Positions 8,458 through 21,490 are shown, counted from the first letter of the stretch. The stretch is DNA of 64,000 nucleotides from Shinella zoogloeoides (GCF_030733845.1 NZ_CP132311.1:368501-432500), one strand, 5' to 3'. Program-made: numbers and translations. Notes: a model not told the origin generated them from the letters alone.

Positions 8458-9465
8458 ATGCAGCAATTGTTATTCGCCGTCTTCACGATGGTGGGGGGCG
8501 TTCTCGCCTGCGCCGCTTATTTCTTCGGAACCAATTGGCTGCTCGACAGGATGTTCCCCTCCAAGGGGCTCAGCGGCGCGCAGGCCTCACGGAACCTCAG
8601 GCTCACCAATGCCATCCGCCCCTGGCTGTTCATGGCGCCCGCGCTCTTCGCGCTGGCGATCTATCTCGTCTATCCCGTCTTCGAATCCGTGCGGCTTTCC
8701 TTCCTCGACCGCTCGGGCCAGCAGTTCGTCGGCGTCAGCAACTATGTCTGGATGCTCGGCGACGGCGAATTCCGCCAGTCGATCTTCAACAATTTCCTCT
8801 GGCTGCTGGTGGTTCCGGCGCTTTCCACCTTCTTCGGCCTCGTCATCGCCGCGCTCACCGACCGCATCTGGTGGGGCAATATCGCCAAGACGCTGATCTT
8901 CATGCCGATGGCGATCTCCTTCGTCGGCGCCGCCGTCATCTGGAAATTCGTCTACGACTACCGCTCGGAAGGCTCCGAGCAGATCGGCATCCTCAACGCC
9001 ATCGTCGTCGCCTTCGGCGGCGCGCCCGAGGCATGGATGACCATTCCCTTCTGGAACAACTTCTTCCTGATGGTCATCCTGATCTGGATCCAGACCGGCT
9101 TTGCCATGGTGATCCTGTCGGCGGCGCTGCGCGGCATTCCGGAGGAGACCATCGAGGCCGCCGTCATCGACGGCGCTAACGGCTTCCAGATCTTCTTCAA
9201 GATCATGGTTCCGCAGATCTGGGGTACGATCGCCGTCGTCTGGACGACGATCACCATTCTCGTCCTCAAGGTCTTCGACATCGTGCTCGCCATGACCAAC
9301 GGCCAGTGGCAGACGCAGGTTCTGGCGAACCTGATGTTCGACTGGATGTTCCGCGGCGGCGGCGATTTCGGGCGCGGCGCGGCCATCGCTGTCGTCATCA
9401 TGATCCTGGTCGTGCCGATCATGATCTGGAACATCCGCAACGCCACCAAGGAAATGGAGCGCTGA
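8458..9465 (+). CDS. aglF: Alpha-glucoside ABC transporter, permease
   Basis: A 335-residue MalF-type permease subunit. After an N-terminal membrane segment (residues 3-25) the protein has the usual six-segment core, with FMAPALFALAIYLVYPVFES near residue 60. The EAA loop that contacts the ATPase reads EETIEAAVIDGANGFQIFFK near residue 230. It pairs with AglG in the inner membrane. The start has a GGGAGG ribosome site (8444-8449) upstream, and aglG begins one base after the stop, so the two are translated together. Confidence 0.92.
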   Translation: MQQLLFAVFTMVGGVLACAAYFFGTNWLLDRMFPSKGLSGAQASRNLRLTNAIRPWLFMAPALFALAIYLVYPVFESVRLSFLDRSGQQFVGVSNYVWMLGDGEFRQSIFNNFLWLLVVPALSTFFGLVIAALTDRIWWGNIAKTLIFMPMAISFVGAAVIWKFVYDYRSEGSEQIGILNAIVVAFGGAPEAWMTIPFWNNFFLMVILIWIQTGFAMVILSAALRGIPEETIEAAVIDGANGFQIFFKIMVPQIWGTIAVVWTTITILVLKVFDIVLAMTNGQWQTQVLANLMFDWMFRGGGDFGRGAAIAVVIMILVVPIMIWNIRNATKEMER

Positions 9466-9466
9466 G

Positions 9467-10612
9467 ATGATTGCCACGTCCCGTTCGCCGCTTATCATCG
9501 TCGTCCACATTTCCGTCCTGCTGATCGTCGCGCTCTGGACCCTGCCCACCGCGGGCCTCTTGATCTCGTCGCTGCGCGACAAGGACCAGCTCGCCGTCTC
9601 GGGTTGGTGGACCGCGCTTTCCACCTCCTCGCAGAACCTCACCGGCCGCGCCGCCTCGCCGGAAGCGCAGGTCGAGCGCGATGGCAAGTTCGTCATTTCG
9701 GGCGATCTCGTGGAAGGCGGGGAGGCCAAGGTCTCGGCCTTCGGCTTCCGTCCCATGCAGCCCGCCGCCTTCGAGGCCGGCACGCCCGCCGATATCGGCG
9801 ACGGCCAGACGCTCACCGTCAACGAGGACGGCAGCTACGAGCTCGTCTCGCCGACGCGGATGGAAGGCACGCGCGGCCAGCGCATCTTCTACACCGCCTC
9901 CGTGCCGCCGCGCTTCACGCTCGACAACTATCGCGAAGTGCTGAGCGCCGCCGGCATCGGCTCGTCCTTCATCAACTCGCTGACCGTGGCGATCCCCTCG
10001 ACCATCATCCCGATCCTCGTCGCCGCCTTCTGCGCCTATGCGTTGGCCTGGATGCCGTTCCCCGGCCGGGCAATCCTGATCGCGGTCATCGTCGGCCTGC
10101 TCGTCGTGCCGCTGCAGATGTCGCTGATCCCGCTGCTGCGGCTCTACAACGGCGTCGGCGCCTTCTTCGGCGTGCCCGCCAAGACCTATGTCGGCATATG
10201 GCTCGCCCATATGGGCTTCGGCCTGCCGCTCGCGGTCTATCTGCTGCGCAACTACATGGCCGGCCTGCCGCGCGAGATCATGGAATCCGCCCGCGTCGAC
10301 GGTGCCAGCGATTTCGACATCTTCGTGAAGATCATCCTGCCGCTCTCCTTCCCGGCGCTCGCCTCCTTCGCCATCTTCCAGTTCCTGTGGACGTGGAACG
10401 ACCTGCTCGTCGCCATGGTCTTCCTCGGCACGGGCAATGACGAACTGGTGCTGACCGGACGCCTCGTGAACCTGCTCGGCTCGCGCGGCGGCAACTGGGA
10501 AATCCTCACGGCCTCCGCCTTCATCACCATCATCGTCCCCCTGATCGTCTTCTTCAGCCTGCAGCGCTATCTTGTGCGCGGCCTGCTGGCGGGTTCGGTC
10601 AAGGGCGGCTGA
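9467..10612 (+). CDS. aglG: Alpha-glucoside ABC transporter, permease with large periplasmic insert
   Basis: A 381-residue MalG-type permease. The first membrane segment (about residues 9-34) is separated from the rest of the transmembrane core by an insert of about 100 residues (about 50-148) with a beta-rich, polar composition, predicted periplasmic; plain MalG-type permeases are about 280 residues. The core ends with the EAA loop REIMESARVDGASDFDIFVK near residue 270. MalF-type subunits of enterics carry a periplasmic loop that contacts the binding protein; here the insert sits in the other subunit. It starts one base after aglF and precedes aglA by 26 bases. Confidence 0.9.
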   Translation: MIATSRSPLIIVVHISVLLIVALWTLPTAGLLISSLRDKDQLAVSGWWTALSTSSQNLTGRAASPEAQVERDGKFVISGDLVEGGEAKVSAFGFRPMQPAAFEAGTPADIGDGQTLTVNEDGSYELVSPTRMEGTRGQRIFYTASVPPRFTLDNYREVLSAAGIGSSFINSLTVAIPSTIIPILVAAFCAYALAWMPFPGRAILIAVIVGLLVVPLQMSLIPLLRLYNGVGAFFGVPAKTYVGIWLAHMGFGLPLAVYLLRNYMAGLPREIMESARVDGASDFDIFVKIILPLSFPALASFAIFQFLWTWNDLLVAMVFLGTGNDELVLTGRLVNLLGSRGGNWEILTASAFITIIVPLIVFFSLQRYLVRGLLAGSVKGG

Positions 10613-10638
10613 CGGGACTTTTGCAACAGGAAACAAGA

Positions 10639-12291
<1,653 letters not shown>

Positions 12292-12314
12292 CCGTTTATT
12301 GGGGAGACAGGAAC

Positions 12315-13406
12315 ATGACAGGACTGGTACTCAAGGATATCCGCAAGTCCTACGGCGCGGTGGACGTCATCCACGGCATCGATCTCGATATCAAGCAGGG
12401 TGAATTCATCGTCTTCGTCGGCCCGTCCGGCTGCGGCAAGTCGACCCTCCTGCGCATGATCGCGGGACTTGAGGAAATCACCGGCGGCGACATGCTGATC
12501 GACGGCGAGCGCGTCAACGACGTGCCGCCCTCCAAGCGCGGCATCGCCATGGTGTTCCAGTCCTATGCGCTCTATCCCCACATGACTGTCTACGACAACA
12601 TGGCCTTCGGCATGCGGATCGCCGGGGAAAGCAAGGAGGAGATCGACCGGCGCGTGCGCGCCGCCGCCGATATCCTCCAGCTCACCAAATATCTCGACCG
12701 CCTGCCCAAGGCGCTCTCAGGCGGTCAGCGCCAGCGCGTCGCCATCGGCCGCGCCATCTGCCGCGACCCCAAGGTCTTCCTCTTCGACGAACCGCTGTCG
12801 AACCTCGACGCGGCGTTGCGCGTGGCGACCCGTATCGAGATCGCCAAGCTCAACGAGCAGATGGCCGACACGACCATGATCTACGTGACGCACGACCAGG
12901 TGGAGGCGATGACGCTCGCCGATCGCATCGTCGTGCTCTCGGCCGGCCATATCGAGCAGGTCGGCCCGCCGCTCGAACTCTACGAGCGTCCGCAAAACCT
13001 CTTCGTCGCCCGCTTCATCGGCTCGCCGGCCATGAACATCATCCCGGCGAAGATCACCACTGCAGGGGAAACGACGGCGCTGGAGCTGACCGGCGGGCGC
13101 ATCTGCGGCGTCGATATCCCGACCGCGGCCTCGGAAACCGGCAAGACGGCAAGTTTCGGCGTGCGGCCGGAAGACCTCCAGATCACGACGGGCGAAGACT
13201 TCCTCTTCGAAGGCACGGTGTCGATCGTCGAGGCGCTGGGCGAGGTGACGCTGCTCTATATCGACGGTCTCGTGCAGGGCGAGCCGATCATCGCCAAGAT
13301 CCCCGGCATCCTCGACGTCAAGCGCGGCGACAAGGTCCGCTTCACGGCCGACAAGGCGAAGCTGCACCTCTTCGATACGGCCGGAAAAAGCTACCGCGCC
13401 GTTTGA
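12315..13406 (+). CDS. aglK: Alpha-glucoside ABC transporter, ATP-binding protein
   Basis: A 363-residue MalK/UgpC-type ATPase. Walker A GPSGCGKST is near residue 38, the signature LSGGQRQR near 133, Walker B FLFDEPLSNLDA near 153, and the switch His in THDQVEAMTLADR near 190. The C-terminal part (about 235-363) is the beta-rich TOBE/regulatory domain, as in MalK. It closes the agl operon 23 bases after aglA, with start behind GGGGAGACAGGAAC. In rhizobia such ATPases may serve more than one sugar permease; that is family knowledge, not visible here. Confidence 0.93.
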   Translation: MTGLVLKDIRKSYGAVDVIHGIDLDIKQGEFIVFVGPSGCGKSTLLRMIAGLEEITGGDMLIDGERVNDVPPSKRGIAMVFQSYALYPHMTVYDNMAFGMRIAGESKEEIDRRVRAAADILQLTKYLDRLPKALSGGQRQRVAIGRAICRDPKVFLFDEPLSNLDAALRVATRIEIAKLNEQMADTTMIYVTHDQVEAMTLADRIVVLSAGHIEQVGPPLELYERPQNLFVARFIGSPAMNIIPAKITTAGETTALELTGGRICGVDIPTAASETGKTASFGVRPEDLQITTGEDFLFEGTVSIVEALGEVTLLYIDGLVQGEPIIAKIPGILDVKRGDKVRFTADKAKLHLFDTAGKSYRAV

Positions 13407-13418
13407 AATCCGATCCGG

Positions 13419-13441
13419 GCGGCAGGATTTAGCCCTGCCGC
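13419..13441 (+). terminator. Stem-loop after the agl operon
   Basis: An 8-bp stem GCGGCAGG/CCTGCCGC with loop ATTTAGC, 13 bases after the aglK stop. No T-run follows, so it may rather protect the transcript end than terminate by itself. Confidence 0.45.
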
Positions 13442-13511
13442 TCAACCCGATGTTAAACCTTGCTGCCTAGGCTTTTTTCCGGAAAACAGCAGGGCTAGGG
13501 ACAGCAGGCAG

Positions 13512-13922
13512 ATGGGTATCCAGGATACGGCGCGCAACAACTACCTGAACAAGGAAGAGTCCTTCATGTACGATCGGGAGAAGAGCTTCCCGATGGAGGA
13601 CACCTGCAACGAGGCGCGCATCGAGTTCACCGAGAACGGCGGCCTCATGAACCTCGTTTCCCGTCGCGGCGTGATCGTCAAGCTGTCGCGCAGCGGCGCC
13701 GTCATCACCATGACGTCGAAGTTCCAGCTCCCGCGCAATTTCTACCTCGATATCGTCAGCGCCCGCCTGCCGATGATCGGCTGCCTGACGCAGCGCGTCT
13801 ATCCCAACGACGTGGTCGAGGCGCGCTTCCTGCGCCTGCTATCCGACAAGGATCTGCAGCGCATCTTCGTCTATTCGACGCACCGGAACCACCAGGGCCG
13901 GACGCTGAACATCTATTCCTAG
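13512..13922 (+). CDS. PilZ-like domain protein
   Basis: A 136-residue protein with a compact beta-rich core at about residues 50-125: RRGVIVKLSRSGAVITM, then FYLDIVSARLPMIGC and VVEARFLRLLSD. The layout of an 'Rr...v.LSrsGa.i' stretch followed by a short beta-barrel pattern resembles the PilZ c-di-GMP-binding fold that is common as single-domain copies in rhizobia, but the canonical RxxxR...D/NxSxxG motif is degenerate (LSRSGA). The function is unknown; binding of c-di-GMP is uncertain. The gene stands alone 105 bases after the agl operon. An internal ATG at 13566 with a GGAAG site is an alternative start. Confidence 0.6.
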   Translation: MGIQDTARNNYLNKEESFMYDREKSFPMEDTCNEARIEFTENGGLMNLVSRRGVIVKLSRSGAVITMTSKFQLPRNFYLDIVSARLPMIGCLTQRVYPNDVVEARFLRLLSDKDLQRIFVYSTHRNHQGRTLNIYS

Positions 13923-14018
13923 AGATCGCCTTCTCCCGGGAGAGCAGTTGTCGGCCGGATGAATGAAGCCAGCCCGGATGCTTCCGCGCTGGCTTGGACA
14001 CTCAAAAAATCTTTGATC

Positions 14019-14333
14019 TTAGTAGACGTAACGGCCGTTGTGCGTCTTGCGGTAGATGTTGCGCGACGCACGGTCCTGCATGCGTTCGAGCTTGCGGCGT
14101 TCTGCCCGCGTCACATAACCGTCCCGCGCCGCGCGCCTCTGGGCGCGGTCGATGCGATGCTGCTGCCGCTTGATCTGGCGCAGTTCGCGAGGCGTCAACT
14201 CACCGTGGTGATAGCCGCGAACGATGCGGTTTTCCTGGCGATATTCGCGCGCTTCCGTCCGGTAGGTCTGCGCAAGGCCGGGAACCGTCGAGGCCATCAC
14301 AAGTGCCATAGCGGCGACAATGATCTTCTTCAT
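14019..14333 (-). CDS. Small basic periplasmic protein, unknown function
   Basis: A 104-residue protein with a signal peptide (MKKIIVAAMALVMASTVPGLA, cleavage after Ala-21) and a mature part that is very rich in Arg, Gln, Glu and Tyr, nearly all helix (RELRQIKRQQHRIDRAQRRA). Two turns, GELTPRE and GYVTRAERR, repeat the pattern 'G.(L/V)T..E', suggesting two related helical hairpins. The composition recalls small secreted proteins often annotated as hypothetical in rhizobia. No partner is evident; it lies alone between the PilZ-like gene and edd. I do not recognise a function. Confidence 0.7.
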   Translation of the reverse strand: MKKIIVAAMALVMASTVPGLAQTYRTEAREYRQENRIVRGYHHGELTPRELRQIKRQQHRIDRAQRRAARDGYVTRAERRKLERMQDRASRNIYRKTHNGRYVY

Positions 14334-14447
14334 AAAATAGTCCTTTCATTGCTCGTTCTGCTTTCCGAACACGCGTATCGTGCCAGGGAAACGATGAACC
14401 GGCCCTGAAGGTTTCGTTCATGAAGACGGGTCACGTCGCGACGGCGA

Positions 14448-16268
14448 TCACGCGAACAGCACGCTCGCCCCGTGATCCGCCGGCCCCGCGATGGCGCGGA
14501 AGGGTGCGAAGAGTTCGCGGCCCATGCCGAATTCGTTGCCCGACAGGTCGGCCACGGCCTGCGAACGGGCGGCGAACTCGGCGGCGTCCACCAGAACCTC
14601 GATCGTGCCGTGGGTGGCATCGAGCCGGATGATGTCGCCGTTGCGGATGCGGCCGATCGGGCCGTTGTCGACCGCTTCTGGCGTCACATGGATGGCGGCG
14701 GGAACCTTGCCGGAGGCGCCGGACATGCGCCCGTCGGTGAGCAGCGCCACGCGCTGGCCGCGATCCTGCAGGATGCCGAGCACGGTGGTCAGCTTGTGCA
14801 GTTCCGGCATGCCGTTCGACTTCGGCCCCTGGAAACGCACGACGGCGATGAAATCGCCCGTCAGCTCGCCGTTCTTGAAGGCGACGTTGAGTTCCTGCTG
14901 GTCGTGGAAGACCTTGGCCGGCGCCTCGATGACATGACGCTCCGGCTTCACGGCGGAAATCTTGATGACGGCGCTTCCGATATTGCCCGCCAGCATCTTC
15001 AGGCCGCCCGTCGGCTGGAAGGGCGTCTCGATATTGGCGAGGATCTTCGGATCGTGGCTGACCTTCGGCGCCGGCTCCCGATGCACGGCGCCGTTTTCGC
15101 CGAGCTTCGGATCGATCGCATAGGCCTTCAGGCCCTGGCCGTAGACCGTGCGCACGTCGTCATGCAGCATGCCGGTCTTCAGGAGTTCCTGGATCAGGAA
15201 GCCCATGCCGCCGGCCGCGTGGAAATGGTTAACGTCGGCAAGCCCGTTCGGATAGACGCGGGCGAGCAGCGGCACGACGTCGGAGAGCTCTGAAATATCC
15301 TTCCAGGTCAGCACGATACCGGCGGCGCGCGCCATGGCGAGGAGGTGCAGCGTGTGGTTGGTCGAGCCGCCGGTGGCATGCAGGCCTACCACGCCGTTGA
15401 CGATGGAGCGCTCGTCGATCATCTCGCCGGCGGGCGTGAATTCGTTGCCCTGCGCGGTGATGGCGAGCGCACGCTTGGCCGCTTCCTTCGTCAAGGCGTC
15501 GCGCAGCGGCGTGCCGGGATTGATGAAGGAGGCGCCGGGCATGTGGAAGCCCATGATCTCCATCAGCATCTGGTTGGAATTGGCGGTGCCGTAGAAGGTG
15601 CAGGTGCCGGGGCCGTGATAGGACTTGGATTCGGCTTCGAGCAGTTCCGCGCGCCCGGCCTTGCCCTCGGCATAGAGCTGGCGCACGCGCGCCTTCTCGT
15701 CGTTCGGCAGGCCCGAGGTCATAGGGCCGGCGGGAATGAAGATGGCGGGCAGGTGACCGAAGGTCAGGGCCGCGATGGTGAGGCCCGGCACGATCTTGTC
15801 GCAGACGCCGAGATAGACAACCGAATCGAACATGTTGTGCGACAGGCCGACGCCGGCCGCCATGGCGATCAGGTCGCGCGAGAAGAGCGACAGCTCCATG
15901 CCCGGCTGGCCCTGCGTGACACCATCGCACATGGCCGGCACGCCCCCGGCGACCTGCGCCACGCCGCCCGCTTCCCGCGCGGCCTCGCGGATGAGCGCCG
16001 GATAGGTCTCGAACGGTTGGTGGGCCGAGAGCATGTCGTTGTAGGAGGTGATGATGCCGAGATTGGGAACGCGGTCGCCGGCGAGCGCGTCCTTCTCGGC
16101 GGGGGAACAGACGGCAAAGCCGTGCGCGAGGTTGCCGCAGGAGAGCACGGCGCGGTGCACGCCCTTGGAGGCGGCCGCGCGCACGCGGTCGAGATAGGGC
16201 TCGCGCAACGGCTTCGAGCGTTCGACGATGCGGGCTGTGATGGCTTCGATGCGTTTGTCTGCGGACAT
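14448..16268 (-). CDS. edd: 6-phosphogluconate dehydratase
   Basis: Edd dehydrates 6-phosphogluconate to 2-keto-3-deoxy-6-phosphogluconate, the first specific step of the Entner-Doudoroff pathway, with a 4Fe-4S cluster. The 606-residue protein belongs to the IlvD/Edd family; visible motifs are [10 protein letters not shown] near residue 45 (one cluster Cys), [12 protein letters not shown] near 150 (second Cys), [14 protein letters not shown] near 220 (third Cys) and [16 protein letters not shown] near 510. It is the last gene of the zwf-pgl-edd operon and is 124 bases from pgl. No eda aldolase gene is in the window. Confidence 0.96.
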   Translation of the reverse strand: MSADKRIEAITARIVERSKPLREPYLDRVRAAASKGVHRAVLSCGNLAHGFAVCSPAEKDALAGDRVPNLGIITSYNDMLSAHQPFETYPALIREAAREAGGVAQVAGGVPAMCDGVTQGQPGMELSLFSRDLIAMAAGVGLSHNMFDSVVYLGVCDKIVPGLTIAALTFGHLPAIFIPAGPMTSGLPNDEKARVRQLYAEGKAGRAELLEAESKSYHGPGTCTFYGTANSNQMLMEIMGFHMPGASFINPGTPLRDALTKEAAKRALAITAQGNEFTPAGEMIDERSIVNGVVGLHATGGSTNHTLHLLAMARAAGIVLTWKDISELSDVVPLLARVYPNGLADVNHFHAAGGMGFLIQELLKTGMLHDDVRTVYGQGLKAYAIDPKLGENGAVHREPAPKVSHDPKILANIETPFQPTGGLKMLAGNIGSAVIKISAVKPERHVIEAPAKVFHDQQELNVAFKNGELTGDFIAVVRFQGPKSNGMPELHKLTTVLGILQDRGQRVALLTDGRMSGASGKVPAAIHVTPEAVDNGPIGRIRNGDIIRLDATHGTIEVLVDAAEFAARSQAVADLSGNEFGMGRELFAPFRAIAGPADHGASVLFA

Positions 16269-16392
16269 GGGAGCTATCCTGACTTTCTCGATTGCGTTCT
16301 TTCACGGCAAGGCGAGCGAAAGAGCTGCGCCATCCGCGGGGTAGGGCGTCCTTGCGACGCCAGTCATGTTCGGCTTCAGCCGGCTGGGCGCT

Positions 16393-17091
16393 CTAGGGCG
16401 CCCAGTAGATATCGACGGGCGTTTGCGCCCGGCGGAGAATGGCACGGATCGGCATGTCTTCCTCCGGGCCATCGCTCTCGGCGGCGGCAAGGACGTCCTT
16501 CTTGCCCTGTCCCTCGATATGCAGCACCAGCAGGCGCGCATCCTGGAGGCTGGCAAAGGTGAAGGTAAGGCGGGGTTCGCCCGCGCCTTCCGCCTCCATG
16601 GTGATGACGCCGCGCGGCGTTTGCGCCGAGATCGCCTCGGCCAGCTTGCTGCCGCCCGGGAAGAACGAGGCCGTATGGCCATCCGTTCCCATGCCGAGGA
16701 CGGCGACGTCGAAGGGGTGGCCGAGCGCGCCCGTATCTTCGGAGACGAGCTTTGCGGCTTCCTCCGCGCTGCCGGCGTCCCGGTAGAGCGGCAGGAAGTT
16801 CGCCGCCTTCGCCTTGTCCTGCAAAAGGTTTTCGGCAACGAGAAGGTGGTTGGAACGCGGATTGTCCGCCGGCACGAAGCGCTCGTCGACGAGCGTGACC
16901 GTCACTTTGGACCAGTCGATGTCGCGGGCGGACAGCGCCTTGAAGAAGGCCTTCGGCGTGGAGCCGCCGGACACCGCGATCGTCGCCTTGCCGCGGGTGG
17001 CGACGGCGTCCGCAAGCACGGCGGCGACCCTGTCCGCCAGCCCTTCGGCCAGCGCCGCGCCGTCCTTGAATTCATGCAGTCTCGCGCTCAT
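16393..17091 (-). CDS. pgl: 6-phosphogluconolactonase
   Basis: A 232-residue SolF/DevB-type lactonase that hydrolyses 6-phosphogluconolactone to 6-phosphogluconate. Family motifs: VSGGSTPKAFF near residue 42, TLVDERFVPADNPRSN near 65 and LGMGTDGHTASFFPG near 133, which carries the conserved catalytic His region. It is the middle gene of zwf-pgl-edd, starting nine bases after zwf. A GGGCGC-rich stem-loop spans its stop codon, perhaps marking a processing site before edd. Confidence 0.95.
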   Translation of the reverse strand: MSARLHEFKDGAALAEGLADRVAAVLADAVATRGKATIAVSGGSTPKAFFKALSARDIDWSKVTVTLVDERFVPADNPRSNHLLVAENLLQDKAKAANFLPLYRDAGSAEEAAKLVSEDTGALGHPFDVAVLGMGTDGHTASFFPGGSKLAEAISAQTPRGVITMEAEGAGEPRLTFTFASLQDARLLVLHIEGQGKKDVLAAAESDGPEEDMPIRAILRRAQTPVDIYWAP

Positions 17092-17100
17092 CGGCTTTTC

Positions 17101-18573
<1,473 letters not shown>

Positions 18574-18669
18574 CGGATATCTCGATCTTGTTCTATTGCC
18601 GGGTGTTATAATCTAATCGATTTAAAAACGCCAGCGTGCATCGCAACAAAATCGAGCTTTCCAACGGGA

Positions 18670-19953
18670 TCAGAGCCTGTCGCGCATCGCGTACCACGTC
18701 ATGGCGAGGAACAGCAGCGGCGAACGGAACCGGGCTCCGCCGGGAAATGCCGGGATTTTCAAGGCCTTCAACTGGTCGAGTTCGGCGCTGCCGTCCGTCA
18801 CGTCGTCGGCATAAAGCTTGCCGCAATAGTTCGACAGCATGACGCCATGGCCGGAATAACCGCCGATCGTCGTGATACCGGGCATGACCTCGCGCACATA
18901 GGGCTTGCGCGGCATGGTGATGCCGACCGAGCCGCCCCAGGCATGGGTGATCTCGATGCCCTTGAGTTCGGGGTAAACCTCCTCGATCTGCCGGCGGATG
19001 GGCGGGGTCATGTCGTCGAGGTTTTCGGAATAGGCCTCGCGCCCTCCGAAGAGCAGCCGCCCGTCGCGGGTCTTGCGGAAGTAGCGCACGACGAATCGCG
19101 TGTCGGCGATCGCCTCGCCGCCGGGAATGACCGACGGGAATTTGTCGAGCGGCACCGTCGCGCCGATGAAGGAGCGGATCGGCATGACATGCGCCGCCGT
19201 CTTCGGCTCCAGATCGCCGATATAGGCATTGCAGGCGACCAGCGCCTTGTCGGCGCGGATCGTGCCGCGCGCCGTGGTGATCACCGCCTTGCCGCCGGCC
19301 CGTTCGATCTTCAGGGCAGGGGTCTTCTCGTAGAGGCCGGCGCCCGCGGCCTGTGCCGCGCGGGCGATGCCGACGAGCAGCTTCATCGGGTGGATATGCC
19401 CGGTGCCGGTGTCGCGAATGCCGAAATGGAAGCGTTTCGAGCCGACGCGCTGCTCGGTTTCCGCCCGGTCCATGTAATGCATGTGCGGATAGCCGTAGCG
19501 GGTCGCCGCGATCTCGATATGCTCGCGAAAATCCTTCTCGTAGCTTGTCTTGTGGCTGACATTGAGCTGGCCGGGAACATAGTCGATATCGAGGTTTTGC
19601 GCGGCCGCGAAGTCGTGGATATGGCGCTTGGCGTTTTCCGCAAGGTCGAACAGCGCCTTGGCGCGCTCGAAGCCGATTTCGGCCTCCAGCACCTCCGCCT
19701 CGGCGCGCTGGCCGGTGCCAAGCTGGCCGCCGTTGCGGCCGGACGCGCCGTCGCCGAAGCGGTGCGCCTCGATGAGCGTGACGCGGACGCCCTTCTTCGC
19801 GAGGTTGTAGGCCGCTTGGAGGCCGGTGAAGCCGCCGCCGACAATGGCGACGTCGGTCTCGACGGAACCGTCGAGGGGGGCATATTCGGGGCGTTCTCCG
19901 ACACTGGCTTCATACCAGGAGATGCCGGGGGAAATCGGGCTTTGCCAGGGCAT
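18670..19953 (-). CDS. FAD-dependent oxidoreductase, gamma-glutamylputrescine oxidase (PuuB)-like
   Basis: A 427-residue flavoprotein of the DAO family. The N-terminal dinucleotide-binding motif is VAIVGGGFTGLQAAYNLAKK near residue 36, then GRNGGQLGTGQRAE near 70, typical of PuuB/OrdL-type oxidases; the C-terminus has TTIGGYSGHGVMLSNYCGKL near 370. It lies 97 bases downstream of a glutamine-synthetase-like gene on the same strand, matching the PuuA-PuuB pair that glutamylates and then oxidises putrescine. Oxidation of another gamma-glutamylated or N-methyl amine is equally possible. ATG 19953 gives the usual length; GTG 19962 is in frame. Neither has a clear ribosome site. Confidence 0.82.
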   Translation of the reverse strand: MPWQSPISPGISWYEASVGERPEYAPLDGSVETDVAIVGGGFTGLQAAYNLAKKGVRVTLIEAHRFGDGASGRNGGQLGTGQRAEAEVLEAEIGFERAKALFDLAENAKRHIHDFAAAQNLDIDYVPGQLNVSHKTSYEKDFREHIEIAATRYGYPHMHYMDRAETEQRVGSKRFHFGIRDTGTGHIHPMKLLVGIARAAQAAGAGLYEKTPALKIERAGGKAVITTARGTIRADKALVACNAYIGDLEPKTAAHVMPIRSFIGATVPLDKFPSVIPGGEAIADTRFVVRYFRKTRDGRLLFGGREAYSENLDDMTPPIRRQIEEVYPELKGIEITHAWGGSVGITMPRKPYVREVMPGITTIGGYSGHGVMLSNYCGKLYADDVTDGSAELDQLKALKIPAFPGGARFRSPLLFLAMTWYAMRDRL

Positions 19954-20050
19954 TGCACACACTCATGGGTCAAGAGGATGCGGCGGCGCGCCGGGGCGCC
20001 GGCCGCTCTCGTGGGACTGATCTCTTCGGCGGCCCGGACCGCCTGATAGC

Positions 20051-21490
20051 TCAGACGTTGAGCAGCAGGAACTCGCGCTCCCAGGGACTGATCACCTGCA
20101 TGAAGGTCTCGAACTCGCCGCGCTTGACGCCGGCATAGAGGCCGATGAACTCCGCGCTCAGCACATCCGCCAACGCCGGGTCCGATTCAAGCAGCGACAC
20201 GGCCTCCAAAAGGCCGCGCGGCAGGTCGATCGTGCCCTCGTTGGCGGTGTCGCCCGTCGGTTCGCTCGGTTCGATGCCATTCATGATGCCGAGCAGGCCG
20301 CAGCCGAGCGAGGCCGCGAGCGCCAGGTACGGATTGGCATCCGACCCCGGCAGGCGGTTCTCGACGCGCCGCGCCGCCGCGTCCGAAACCGGCACGCGAA
20401 ACGCCGTCGTGCGGTTGTCGTAGCCCCAGGCATTGTTGACCGGCGCGGACATGTCCGGCGTCAGGCGGCGGTAGGAGTTCACGTAGGGCGCCATCATCAC
20501 CAGCGTCTTCGGCACATAGGCCTGCATGCCGCCGATGAAGTGGAAGAACTCCTTGGAGGCAGAACCGTCCGGATTGGAGAAGACGTTCTTGCCGGTCTCG
20601 ATCTCGACCACGGACTGGTGGATGTGCATGGCCGAGCCCGCCTGGCCCTGCATGGGCTTGGCCATGAAGGTGGCGTAGATGCCGTGCTTCAGCGCCGCCT
20701 CGCGGATCGTGCGTTTGAACAGGAAGACCTGGTCGGCCAGCTCGATAGGATCGCCGTGGCGCAGGTTGATCTCGAGCTGCGCCGGTCCCTCCTCGTGGAT
20801 CAGGGTATCGATCTCGAGACCCTGCTTTTCGGAGAAATGGTAGATGTCGTCGATCAGTTCGTCGAACTCGTTGATCCCCGCTATGGAATAGCCCTGGCCG
20901 CCGAGAATGGCGCGGCCGGACCGGCCCTTCGGCGGATGCAGCGGATAGTCCGGGTCCTCGTTCATGGCGACGAGGTAGAACTCGATCTCGGGCGCGACGA
21001 CCGGCCGCCAGCCGCGGTCGCGATACATCTTGACGACGTTCTTCAGGACGTTGCGGGGCGTATAGGGCACGTTCTCGCCGGTCGAGCCGACGATGTCGCA
21101 GATGACCTGCGCTGTCGGATCGGTCTCCCACGGCACGACGGAGAGCGTGGAGAGATCCGGCAGGAGCTTCAGGTCGCTGTCGCGCGGCTCATAGCGGAAA
21201 TTGCCGGTCTCTTCGGGATAGTCGCCGGAAATCGTGTGACGGTAGAGCGCGGAAGGCAGGGCCAGCGACGTGTTCGAGGTGAACTTCGACGACGGCATCA
21301 TCTTCCCGCGCGGCACGCCGGCAAGGTCCGGCGTGATGCATTCGATGTCCTCGATACCGCGGGCGCGAAGCCAATCTGCGGCGTCCTTCCAGGTCTTTAC
21401 CCCACGCGGCACGCTGATGGCGGGAGGGATTTTGGTGGAGCGTGCGTCTTTCTCGATGGTGGGCGTAACGACTTTCTTCTTGGACGGCAT
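20051..21490 (-). CDS. Glutamine-synthetase-family protein, gamma-glutamylpolyamine synthetase (PuuA)-like
   Basis: A 479-residue member of the glutamine synthetase fold. It has the metal-site pattern APEIEFYLV near residue 145, HEEGPAQLEINLRHGD near 230, the GSAMHIHQS motif near 290 and NNAWGYDNRTTAFRVP near 355. The N-terminal ~65-residue extension and overall pattern match PuuA and its many rhizobial paralogs rather than GlnA. The neighbour encodes a PuuB-like oxidase, supporting ATP-dependent glutamylation of putrescine or another amine. puuC and puuD are not present here. A Pro/Gly-poor, Lys-rich start (MPSKKKVVTPTIEK) is probably flexible. Confidence 0.85.
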   Translation of the reverse strand: MPSKKKVVTPTIEKDARSTKIPPAISVPRGVKTWKDAADWLRARGIEDIECITPDLAGVPRGKMMPSSKFTSNTSLALPSALYRHTISGDYPEETGNFRYEPRDSDLKLLPDLSTLSVVPWETDPTAQVICDIVGSTGENVPYTPRNVLKNVVKMYRDRGWRPVVAPEIEFYLVAMNEDPDYPLHPPKGRSGRAILGGQGYSIAGINEFDELIDDIYHFSEKQGLEIDTLIHEEGPAQLEINLRHGDPIELADQVFLFKRTIREAALKHGIYATFMAKPMQGQAGSAMHIHQSVVEIETGKNVFSNPDGSASKEFFHFIGGMQAYVPKTLVMMAPYVNSYRRLTPDMSAPVNNAWGYDNRTTAFRVPVSDAAARRVENRLPGSDANPYLALAASLGCGLLGIMNGIEPSEPTGDTANEGTIDLPRGLLEAVSLLESDPALADVLSAEFIGLYAGVKRGEFETFMQVISPWEREFLLLNV

